Made by a program: the position numbers and the translations under genes. Shown piece by piece: positions 55,034 to 64,000 of a DNA stretch of 64,000 nucleotides. Position 1 is the stretch's first letter; each line of letters begins with the position of its first letter. The DNA is from Phellopilus nigrolimitatus (Eukaryota; Basidiomycota; Agaricomycetes; Hymenochaetales; Hymenochaetaceae), in NCBI GenBank assembly GCA_021029095.1, contig JAJOHG010000003.1, positions 372,001 to 436,000 on the forward strand. Direction: 5' to 3'. The notes below the pieces were generated by a model that was not told the origin of the DNA, made no database searches, and saw only the letters and a list, made by a program, of their open reading frames with translations.

Positions 55034-55640
55034 ATGTCTGGTCCATAATCCATATGTGCCGCGTAAAGAGATTGATCAGCAGTACCGTCCAAAAGGCTAT
55101 GTCAGTCGTCTCTATGTCTCTGTGCTAGCTTTCCTCTGACCATGAATCTTCACTTTCGAAAATATTTGATATATACAGGGTCTCTCACCTGGCCTCCAGC
55201 GCGCGCGCGCGCCTTACCGCGTCCGAAATGCTATAACCGGTTTGCTCATCGGCACCTTCGCCGTCGGCGTGTGGGCATACTCGATCCGTGCGGTGAAGCA
55301 GGACACATTGGAAGACCTAGACGAGGAGGCGAAGGCTTTCCTCGACGCGCGGATGGCCGATGAGAAGGTCAAGGCCGCTGCCGCCGCTCCGACTTCCACA
55401 CCCTCGACAGAGACACGTTTATCATCTGCTGCCCTGGAGAAGGGAGAGCTGTCTTCAGCTGCGGGCGCGTCGACACTGTCTAGTTCTACGAATGCCGCGA
55501 GACCGCGAGGGATTCTGGCGTCTCAACTTGGCCGATACTTCCCGAGAGCCTTAGACCCGGCTTCGCGGACCATCATATGGGGAGCTCCTCCTGTGGATAG
55601 GATAGGGCGGCTGGGAGATAAGGATGATAGGCAATTATAG
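55034..55640 (+). CDS. COA3: Coa3, cytochrome oxidase assembly factor, with N-terminal frameshift
   Basis: A homolog of Coa3, a mitochondrial inner-membrane factor that controls Cox1 translation and early oxidase assembly. Exons 55034-55100 and 55179-55640 are used. Diagnostic sequence is IDQQYRPKGY-GLSPGLQRARAP joined across the intron, then a membrane helix in VRNAITGLLIGTFAVGVWAY and SIRAVKQDTLEDLDEEAK. The Ala/Ser-rich C-terminal tail is long for the family. The ATG at 55034 opens MSGP and meets a stop at the fifth codon; dropping one C at 55043-55044 restores a frame into NPYVPRKEIDQQYRPKGY. No other ATG leads into that frame. The intron donor is GTCAGT. Confidence 0.8.
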
Positions 55641-56140
55641 CAATTTTTTGCACTATGTTCAAGCAGCTTCGCCTGGAACAAAACGCAGTGAAGCGAGATC
55701 TTTCTCGTGTAATATAATATATAGTACTTAATGCAATGCAAGAAAAGTAGAGGAAGTCGCTTGTCCAATGTGATGGTAATCAAAAATCGAACAATCCATT
55801 TTCCCGAGTCACAGTAAGTAAAACAAAAGTATTCAATGAAAGCAAATGACACAGCAACCAAAGCTATTGGCAAAAAACAGTAAGACAATAGGTTCCGGAG
55901 AAAGATACGCAATTCCGCAATAAATGCCAGTTATAGCATGGGGGATATAGCAAGAGAGCGAGAAGGATATACAACTTCATGCAAATTCCTTCACACATGT
56001 GCCGGCTCATCCGAAACGCACACACATCCAGCACAGATCTGGAATGATTCTGCCTGAGGTATGGATTCACCCTGCCGTACGTATGTCGTCTTGTCAGTGT
56101 ACTAAAACCAACCTAGGTAAGACAAGAAAGGAAGAGGTAA
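55641..56140. other. intergenic gap between convergent COA3 and RNase III genes
   Basis: It holds two 3' untranslated regions. No gene was recognised. Confidence 0.6.
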
Positions 56141-57849
56141 CTACTCACGGGTACCGGAGGCGTTTAAATTTGCAAGACTTTTCATTGCCGCATCATTCTG
56201 TGCAGATTTCTTCGTGGTGCCCCGCCCAACTGCAATCTGACGACCGTCGATGTTTGCTCGCACTATCCACATTGGAGTCGCCTTCATTGCATTGTCCCTT
56301 TCCGTCTCATACACCCAATCTACGATGATCTGCCTCTGCTGCACGTATTGATTGAAGAGTGATAAGTGGCCGGTGGAGTTCGCATGCCATTCCAGTCGAG
56401 GCCAAGTCGTGATTCAAGCCTGAGAAAGAGTATGAGGGACGATTTCCCCTGGTGCCATAGTATGTACCTTCAGTATCCGTGCGCGCAGGGGACGGCGGTG
56501 GGGAGAGGGGAGACTCGGGATCCGGTAGCAAGCCATATTGTTCGCGTACAATACGATAAGCCTCCTTGACGTAGGGCCGGAAAAGAAGTTTAACCCAATC
56601 GCTAGTGGCCTCGATACCTTGATCTGAGTAGACACCACCAATATACGCCTCGAGAAGAAGTAAGAAAAAAGCTTCGGAATGTGCCATAAGAGCTAGAAAA
56701 ATTCTTACTTCAAGTGCATCGGCTGTATGCATCATTGGAAGTATCAGACCACCTTGATTGTGAGCAGAGAACCGTTCCCGCTCACCTTGGACATGCACAG
56801 AGGTCCTGAGAGTCATGGCCTGAGCGCGGTGGAGACGAAGGCGTTCTGGCAGTCCATATTTGATCGAACTTATGTTTGTTCGTTCTTCATTCATTTAAAA
56901 AAATGGAAAAGGAAGAAAGACAGCTCACATGTCTGCAAGCGTTGCATTTCCGATTACTAGCGCTCTCATTTTCTACAATGGGGTCGTTGTTCAAAGACCG
57001 GAAAAAAAGAGGGAAATGTAAATTTGAGGGATTGGATTACGGAGCATCTCAAATTAGATATCGGTTAGTGTGCGTTCAGACAGCTAGGCTTACGGTCGCG
57101 GGACCGACGCGGATAAGGCGGTAGCACTCGCGGATGAGGCCTGTGACAATGAGGCCTAAGACAGCGTCGCCGAGGTGCTCAAGCCTGATATTTCCGCGTT
57201 AATTCGTTAGATGGCGTTTAAAAAACACAATAGACGAAGAGTCGGGGTCATTGGCCATCATCAGCTTTTTGAAAGAAATTCGAAACGGAGCGTGGCAACT
57301 TGTACTTACACTTCGTTGTCCTGGAGAAGGGTCGTTGGGAGCGTCTTCAAAATCATGTCTTGGACGTGCGAAATAAGAGCGGTGGGTGAATATCTGCAGA
57401 CACAGATCACTGCTCTTGATAGCAGGCAGCGGTGGGAGTCCGCCCGCTCCCAAATCCGGCCTACAAGTCAGCAGAAGTGCGAATAATAAAAAAGCCACAG
57501 TCAACAAGGACTCGGAGATAAGAGAAAAAAGAAAATAGGAACAGGTCTTAAAAACATACTTGAGCACGAACATGTCCGAGTTTAGGTCTTCAAATGAGAA
57601 AATCAGTGACTCGGAGGACTGATCTCGGAAGTCAGAGGAGGAAGCAGAAGAACAGAGGCGACGCTGTGTACTCTGAATTTGATGCTGGTTGACGACGAAG
57701 CTTCCCTTGAAACTCTCCGACAAACTCCGCCAGAGTTTCAGACTTCCTCTGCGAGCGATAGCCACAGAGGGAACGATATTTTGACGCGGTATACGTAGGC
57801 GTGAACTGGGCATGTGCGGGACGACATTAGACCGGATCTGAGATTTCAT
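56141..57849 (-). CDS. ribonuclease III (RNase III domain plus dsRBD), with two apparent frameshifts
   Basis: A double-strand-specific RNase of the Rnt1 type. Exons are 57849-57560, 57460-57310, 57184-57094, 56972-56929, 56868-56786, 56722-56709, 56648-56468 and 56419-56141. The RNase III domain reads LCLQIFTHRSYFARPRHDFE, the catalytic signature NEVLEHLGDAVLGL, MRALVIGNATLADI, KYGLPERLRLHRAQ and AYIGGVYSDQG. The dsRNA-binding domain is at the end: NSTGHLSLFNQYVQQRQIIV, then GRGTTKKSAQNDAAMKSLAN. One exon is 14 bases. One extra base at about 57320-57321 breaks DPSP-DNEVLEHLGD, and another in 56370-56419 separates the middle from EWHANSTGH. The start and the last residues (stop at 56141, or a splice there) are uncertain. 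Confidence 0.82.
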
Positions 57850-58226
57850 GGGGCTTCGAGATAGAGGAAGTCTGTGAATTGGTGCCGAGAAAGGCGAGCT
57901 TGAGAACAAGGAGTCAACTGGGGAGTCAAAGTCCTTTATAACTACAAACGTGCAGAAGATCCTTGGGTTCACGCTACCAACATGCGGAAGAGTCAAGCAG
58001 TGTAGGTTAGGGTCCTTTGGGTGCGTCTCAAACCGGTCAGAAGGTTTAGCCACACCGACTAACGCCCCCCGATCTCCTCAGATGGGTCCCATCCAGCAAG
58101 ATCTACGTGATGACAATCACCTTCAGACTGGGTGTAGAATTCGTTTTAGGAATTACACAACCCCATCTTACACCCACAAAGAAAACTAATACATCATTTC
58201 GTAACCCCTATCACCAAATACGATCC
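57850..58226. other. upstream of RNase III gene / end of MET16
   Basis: The RNase III frame stays open upstream to about 58053 without an ATG, so a longer N-terminus from an upstream exon cannot be excluded. Otherwise nothing was recognised. Confidence 0.45.
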
Positions 58227-59214
58227 TCATACAATAACTTCCCGCGCAGCAGTTCCAGTGAGCCCGTGCTTCGCCCCATCTCCTCGGGCTTCATCTTTCT
58301 CGCGCAGTTCCGCCTCGCGCTACCAAAATAGTTGGGATCAGTATACAATATATAAGAAGCAATTGCGTGCGCACCTTATTCTTGAGCATTTGAAGTCTTA
58401 ATGTGAAGTAGTCCTCGTGTAGGCCACATTCCGTCTTTTCTGTGCGGCCCGCCCACCGTCCGGCACGCTCACCATCGTCGCCTTCTCCGGATTTTTGCGT
58501 GCTGTGCCAGTCGCCAACGCTCTTGTAACCCTGATCTAGAAGAGCGTTTCGAGGAACATCGTGTTCCTTAATATAAGTCTGCACAGCCGAGAAATTCCAG
58601 GAGAAGAGCGGATTGAGCTTGAACAGCCCTGTGGAATCCACTTCTAGAGGCTGTAGAGATTTCCGTGATGCACCCTGAGATGCTCGTCGACCAGTGATAA
58701 CAGACCGGACATCTAGCTCCGCATATGCTCGACGTGCAGGTTCGACCTAATAGATCAACAGTCGATATTTCAATTCAGTTCGCAGTGCGGACTACTAACT
58801 TACTTTGACCAGATAGTCGTAAGCTGCCTCATTCCTCTCCCATAATCGCTCGCCGTGCATTTTTTCGAAGTCCGCCGTTGTTTCACAACCTTCCGGCCTA
58901 TAAGAGTGCACGTCGCGTCCGTATCTCCGCTTCACCTGCTCTACCAATTCGAGTGTTTCATTAAAATGGTAGAGTGTATCGATGAAGATGAGTGGAGGGG
59001 GACAGGATGTGATCGTGCTCAGCATGTCAAGTTGGGCAAGACCCGTAAGGCCAAAAGCGGTGGTCTGGTGAAGATTCGGGAGATTTTCGAGACCCCATCT
59101 AAGGACCTCCTGCGGCGAGAGAGTGTGAAGGTACGAGTTGATATTTTCAAGGAGCTGCTGGTCTACAGGGTGCTGGAGAGGCTTGGAGAAGACCGGTTCG
59201 CTGAGCGCCGACAT
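58227..59214 (-). CDS. MET16: PAPS reductase (phosphoadenylyl-sulfate reductase)
   Basis: A 291-residue enzyme that reduces PAPS to sulfite with thioredoxin, in sulfate assimilation. Exons 59214-58804, 58746-58375 and 58319-58227 close in frame. Family sequence is GLENLPNLHQTTAFGLTGLA, PPLIFIDTLYHFNETLELVE, VRSVITGRRASQGASR, KLNPLFSWN and the catalytic-cysteine motif ECGLHEDYF near the C-terminus. The last exon adds a charged tail ending AAREVIV. The gene is divergent from a small ORF starting 37 bases away. Confidence 0.94.
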
Positions 59215-59251
59215 TTTTCAATGAAAGCCGATTTACTGATTACTCGAAGAT

Positions 59252-59440
59252 ATGGCGCCAGAACCGTTAGACACGTCGAGTGATAGCTTGAAGTCATCGC
59301 GAGCAAAATACCGAGTATTATATGAGCGCGTCGAGCACGCCATTTGTGCGACAAGACAGCGATCTGACCAATTGGCTGAGGCTGAGAGATCCTGGGAAAA
59401 TAATCCGGATTTGCTCAGCAGCAGCATTGTCAACCAATAA
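59252..59440 (+). CDS. small ORF, 62 residues, unknown
   Basis: An ATG-started frame in good context (GAAGATATGG), divergent from MET16 and 117 bases before SPT3. It reads as a charged helical peptide (SRAKYRVLYERVEHAICATR, QRSDQLAEAERSWENN). I do not recognise a family. It may be a real microprotein, or part of a 5' leader of SPT3. Confidence 0.35.
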   Translation: MAPEPLDTSSDSLKSSRAKYRVLYERVEHAICATRQRSDQLAEAERSWENNPDLLSSSIVNQ

Positions 59441-59557
59441 GGGCCCTAGTCACTGCCACAATGTTACTTTGACGCCACCTTGTTGAGATCTAACCGAATA
59501 TTTGGCTTACACGCCAGTACTGCGGCACAACCTAGTCAGCACCATCAGGGACTCTAT

Positions 59558-60877
59558 ATGACAGGGCCAGCAGCAGTCAAGAAAGTAGCCTCGTCTGGTC
59601 CAGAGGAGCGCGGGATGAAAGACTTCAAGTACACACAAGAGATCTCGCAAATGGTGCGTAGTCATATAATTCTGTGGATAAGGTGTGAGAGTTCATGCAT
59701 TTTCCCTGGAGTAGATGTTTGTCTTTGGCGAAGTGCAGGATCCAAATCCAGAAACCGTGAATCTCGTTGAGGACATAGTTCGCAGCCAGATCATTGAACT
59801 AGTATGTCCCGTTTAGTGTCAATATGCGTCCGTTATCCCCAGGACTGACTGCGTCTTGCAGGTTGTTCAAGCTCGCGCTTTATCCAACCGTCGTAATCTT
59901 CGACTCGTTTCAGCAGAGGACCTCATCTTCCTTATCCGCCACGACCGCGGGAAGGTCAATCGTCTTCGTACCTACCTCTCTTGGAAGGACGTCCGCAAAC
60001 ACGCTAAAGAATCAAATGGCGACGTTGGAGGCGCAGCAGATGTGGAAAATATCGAGGATGGGCCTGACGGTTCGTACTTGGACTCTTATTCTCCTTAACC
60101 TCTCGGAAAGGCGGAGGCTTACATGTATGGCGACAGACAAACTCGCATCAAAAGCGCAGAAGATTACCGTGAAATTACCTTGGGAAATCACGGCAATGTA
60201 CTCAGAGGTGTTGAAACAAGCTGGACACCAATCTGATGATGAAGAAGATGAGGATGACATTGAAGCTCACGAAGCTTCTATTCAGCGTTTGAAGGAGGCG
60301 GATGATGCCACGCGACAAATGACTCGTGAAGAATATCAGCACTACTCAGATTGTCGACAGGCATCGTTCACATACCGCAAATGTAAGTTGGTTGTTTAAC
60401 TCTCGGGTAACTCAGTCTCAACGTCCGTCTTCCAAAGCCAAACGCTTCCGTGAATATTTGAATCTCCCTCCCCATCTGGATCTTAAAAATGCCGATGATA
60501 CAGTAGATATCGTCGGGTTTCTTGCTTTCGAAATGGTCCGTGCTCTCACGATAGGAGGACTTGAGGTCAAGAAGTCGCTTGAGGAGGCTCAAGTCCTTGA
60601 TGATCATACTTCACCCGTGCTCGGCAAACGCAAAGCAGGTGGTACCTTAGAAAGTGGGAGCGGCAAAAGGAGAAGGGAGGAAGAGGAAGACAGAGATGAT
60701 GCTCCGCTGCCCGTGTCGTCGTTGTTCTTACCTCCTCCCGAGGCAAGGACCGCGTTGATGCGAGAGCATATTCTAGATGCTTTTTCCAGGATGCAAAACG
60801 ATTGGGCGCACCATCGGTCTGCAGGAATGCGAAACTGGCGCGGAGGGCTCGCACGAACGGGTGTCAGTCTTATTTGA
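59558..60877 (+). CDS. SPT3: Spt3, SAGA subunit (TAF13/TAF11-like histone folds)
   Basis: A homolog of Spt3, which links SAGA to TBP. Exons 59558-59653, 59715-59801, 59862-60073, 60117-60382 and 60438-60877 give an in-frame product. The first histone fold reads YTQEISQMMFVFGEVQDPNP, ETVNLVEDIVRSQIIELVVQ, SAEDLIFLIRHDRGKVNRL and RTYLSWKDVRKHAKES. The second half has KITVKLPWEITAMYSE, TYRKSKRFREYLNLPPHLDL and VDIVGFLAFEMVRALTIGGL. An acidic tract lies near residue 160. The third intron is short (43 bases, donor GTACTT) and its ends are uncertain. Start: ATG that opens MTGPAAVKK. Confidence 0.9.
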
Positions 60878-61058
60878 TGACATTGGACGGGTCTTTTTTT
60901 CTTTCGCTTTCAATTGCTTTGCTTCGCTCTGTGCATCTCTTCATGGAATTTCTTTGTAGTCATAACGCGTTCTGTACTTGTATTGTCCATGATATATATG
61001 TAGTAAACATGCTTAACAAAGTGTCGTCAAATGTCGTACATGAATGCAGATACAGCAG

Positions 61059-62590
61059 TCAGAAATTAAACAACATCGATCCAGCGAGTGCCACATTGCC
61101 ATCCGTGGCATCTAACGCCTGAATTGCACTTTCGCGCGTGTTTCCGAGGTCCACTAGAGTCTGAATGCTCTTCTCTGGATGCCTGCTTCTCCCTGGCGTT
61201 TGAGACGATAGACTCGGTTGAGGAGCGCTGCCGATAGTGTTTCCGGAGCCAGGGAAATGCTCCTGAGGCGGCCTAGTAGGGGGTCTCGCCAAGGTCGATG
61301 GGCCGGCACTCGCTCCTGCACCGGGAGCGTCGCCCTCCAGGTTCTCGAAGACCCGCGCATTGTCCGGAAGCTCGTGCTCTGCAAGGAAGCGTACCTCGCG
61401 TCCGCCAATGCGAAGCACGTTCTTGTCGAGGTCGATGCACGCTTGGTGCGCCTTGAGCATGTCGAGTCCGAAAAGCAGGTCTACGTCACGGCCCTCCATG
61501 ATCGTGAACGCACAAGCAAGGTGCAGATCTGTGAGCTTCAGTTGTGCCGAGTGCACACGCCCGAGAATCTGTGCCGTCCCAACACCGCGAGCGACGCCGG
61601 CGAAGCGCCGATCGAGCAGGCGCATGATTCCGCATTTTTCTGCGCATTCTGGGCTCACTTAAAACGGGAAAAAATCAGCTATAGAAGTAAAGGGAAGAAA
61701 TGACCAAGTAGGCATACTGATAGTCTGCTGTGCCCCGCTATCCACAAAAGCTTTTAACGGGGTTCCATTGACTTCCACCGGGATACTTTGCAAGAGAGTA
61801 ATAGTCAGATTTGCGATCGCCACGATGTCACGAACTAAATCTCACTAGAGCATCGTTACGCGCCCAAAACTTTCAGGAGCATACTCCAGCGCATGCGCCA
61901 TGTTCTCCATAACCGCCTGCTGGCGAATAGCTTCCTCTATCCGGTGCTGCGCCTCCACGTCAAACGGATCCGCGTTCAGCCGCTCGACCTCGCGTTGTTG
62001 GCTGAATTCCGCTTCTGACTGTCGCTGGCGCGTCTGGCGCAGCAGCTCTGCAAAGCGCGCCGGGTCGTTCTGTGCAGCATTCGCAACTTCGGGCTGAGAC
62101 TGATTAGAGCCACAAGTCGTCATTAGCAGTGAATTATGTACAAAGGAAAGGAAAGATATACCTCCCGCAGCTGGCGCATGAGCTCTGGGTCACCAAGCAC
62201 TTGCAAGCGCATCATCTCAGAATCCTGTTCAGCAGACCTGCCATACCAAGCCAAGATGAGTTGCATTGTGAAATGCAACTAGCTTGCACTACGCACCTGC
62301 CTGCCACAGTCACCATCCGCCGCAAGAGCAGCATAGCATCTTCCGTTACACCCAGCTCAGCCATGGTGAATTTTGGACTATTCAGATCGCGTCCTTGGAA
62401 CGATATGCTTTGTTCATTTGTTGGAATCCCTGACTACCGAAGCACAAGGTTGTTCAGATGCCCTGCCCCCTGTAACAGCGCTCAAACACACCTCTGCTTC
62501 GAGCAGGGCCATGATATCCTCCAGACTCATTTGTGGATCTATCTCAACCACAAAGGATTGGCCCATGTCGTTGATGAAAGTAAGACGCAT
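61059..62590 (-). CDS. DDI1: Ddi1, ubiquitin-like/retropepsin/UBA shuttle protease
   Basis: A 410-residue Ddi1 homolog that works with the proteasome on ubiquitinated proteins. Exons 62590-62492, 62433-62297, 62237-62162, 62099-61846, 61785-61718 and 61657-61059 close in frame. The N-terminal ubiquitin-like part starts [13 protein letters not shown]. The retropepsin-like domain keeps its catalytic motif [20 protein letters not shown] and the core [17 protein letters not shown]. The C-terminal UBA domain reads [20 protein letters not shown] and ends LAGSMLFNF. The Ddi-type helical region is seen in between ([20 protein letters not shown]). Confidence 0.95.
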
Positions 62591-63051
62591 CTTGACGAAG
62601 CAGTTAAGAACTGTGGTTGTAAACAAAGGATGTTGTTGATTGTGACAGTAGCGAACGCGGGTTATATGCTGTGTGTCGTGTTGCCGGACAAAGCTAATAG
62701 ACTCCCTTTCGGTCAATCCAAACAACGCTCGCAGGCGACCGATCGACCGTGAGGTGTCTGTTGCTCCTCAAACGGACTTGCACGAAGATATATGGGCTCA
62801 AATGTGGTGGCGGAGAATCTGCCAGAACAGTCTGGGGTTATACGCGTCATGAAGAAAGGTGGACGTCTTTGTAAGAGGTTTGACGCGCATCGCAATTGTA
62901 ATACTAGCAAACCAAACGACAAATCATGCAACCCTGTACACTACTGATGCGGGGCCCCTGAGGTCCGCCTACCGAACTGACTGCGTGCAAAGGCCGAGCT
63001 GGAAGGTCTTCAGTTAACGTTTCAATATCTTGGGCGTTGAATATAACCCGC
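62591..63051. other. intergenic region upstream of DDI1
   Basis: It holds the DDI1 promoter and the 3' end of the next gene. No gene was recognised. Confidence 0.55.
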
Positions 63052-64000
63052 TCACAAACGCGACCCTGTACCACGTATATTCGACAGAAGTGCGCTCTCC
63101 AACGCCGATGCAGATAAACTGGTCGATTCTGAGAAAAATACGAGTTGGATACAGAAGAAGATAGATGCATTGAAATTGCGTGCACACCACTAATGTCACT
63201 GAAACTCGAGGTGCTGGAGCCCTGGTTGCTGCCTCTGTCACTAGTATGAGCCATTCCTACTGCCATGGGTCTGTACTGCATATGTGCTTGACCCCGAGCC
63301 TGACCAGAGGATAATGCTGGTGGACTTGAAGACTTCTTTGCATGGGGCATATGTCTTGTCATAGGCGACTGTATTTGCGGCTCAGGCGGAGGAGATGGGA
63401 TTGAAGGGATCGATCCCTGCGGAGAGCTTGAGCTGGAATTGAAATCACTAGAACTCAAATCTCTCTGCCGGAAGGTTTGACGCGATGGTGAAGAGGATGG
63501 GGATATGGACGGTTTAATGTCGCGCCCTCTCTGAGGCTGCTTCCCCTTCACCTGAAATCGCGCACTACGCACTAGACCAAGTGCGTCGCTAGTCATGACG
63601 GTCTGTAGACGCTTGAGTTTCGCATCTAAAGCCTCTTGCTCTTCCAGACGTTGCTCAGCTTCTTCGGTCTCGTCGGCCCCGTCGGAATCAGACTCTGACT
63701 GGGATGGAGAAAAGGACGAAGACTTTATCGGTGACGGCAAGTTCATGTTTCGCGCGCCTTGAAGTGTGAGTATGGAAGATGAAGATGTCTTCGAATGGCG
63801 GGGACCAGAGTCATAGCCCAATGAATTTAGTCGGGTTCGTACACCAAGCGGAGAATTCATGTGAGCATAGGATTGTCTGGCGTTTTCCATTGTACGTCCT
63901 GATATTCTCCTAATCGGCTCTGGACGATCCTGAGCTTTTGCGTCTTCTTCGGATGGTTTCCCTGTCGGCTGGGTTGCGGTAGGTCCTAAAGCACCTCGAA
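63052..64000 (-). CDS. serine-rich protein, possibly Atg29-like, 5' end outside window
   Basis: The C-terminal part of a gene whose frame stays open to the window edge, so the start lies beyond 64000. Exons are >64000-63188 and 63128-63052, joined by an intron with donor GTGTGC. The protein is rich in Ser, Pro and Gln, with a short charged helix (EEAEQRLEEQEALDAKLKRL). It ends in SDISESTSLSASALESALLS followed by NIRGTGSRL. The Ser-rich tail with this end resembles basidiomycete Atg29-type autophagy scaffold proteins, but the diagnostic N-terminal domain is not in view, so this is a weak call. Confidence 0.55.

Overview
The window is a gene-dense stretch of a filamentous basidiomycete genome, most probably an agaricomycete. 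Almost every gene is broken by short GT-AG introns of about 45-75 bases. The order mixes strands with no operons, and short divergent promoters are common. The proteins are fungal types (DASH subunit Spc19, Mgm101, Kex1 and a fungal FunK1-type kinase fragment). I rebuilt exons by hand by joining frames at splice sites and requiring that phases close; exon ends without such closure are marked as uncertain.

Left third (1-31.6 kb): a 5'-truncated CSN12/PCID2 PCI protein (+), a vWA-domain protein (+), a GCP5-like gamma-tubulin complex protein (-), MGM101 (+), a ZNF511-like zinc finger protein (-), a 0.9 kb transposon with terminal inverted repeats, a thioredoxin-fold ER membrane protein (+), KEX1 (+), SPC19 (+), a TMEM184/OST-alpha membrane protein (-), SNU13 (+), a gephyrin/Cnx1-type molybdenum cofactor fusion (-), an 822-residue possible NOL11/Utp8-like protein (-), two tandem paralogous zinc-knuckle tail-anchored proteins (+) and a Ser/Pro-rich protein (-).

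Middle (31.6-40.7 kb): a gene-poor stretch with unassigned coding-like fragments and a FunK1-type kinase remnant, followed by three minus-strand genes: a glycerophosphodiester phosphodiesterase, an arrestin-like protein and an SLC1-type acyltransferase.

Right third (40.9-64 kb): NOP14 (+), an ATR/Rad3 kinase (+), YAF9 (-), cytochrome oxidase subunit 7 (+), COA3 (+), a ribonuclease III (-), PAPS reductase MET16 (-), SPT3 (+), DDI1 (-) and the 3' part of a serine-rich, possibly Atg29-like protein (-).

These are mostly housekeeping genes: ribosome biogenesis and splicing (NOP14, SNU13, RNase III), chromatin and DNA damage signalling (ATR, YAF9, SPT3, DDI1), mitochondria (MGM101, COX7, COA3) and the microtubule apparatus (GCP5-like, SPC19). 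I see no biosynthetic cluster, CRISPR array or prokaryotic-type system. The most unusual signals are: (i) a transposon inside a compact divergent promoter; (ii) a GG where SNU13 needs its AG splice acceptor; (iii) a cluster of single-base frameshifts limited to about 41-57.5 kb, in NOP14, ATR, COA3 and RNase III, while genes on both sides close perfectly; (iv) the tandem zinc-knuckle/tail-anchor paralogs; and (v) a histidine-rich linker in the molybdenum cofactor fusion.
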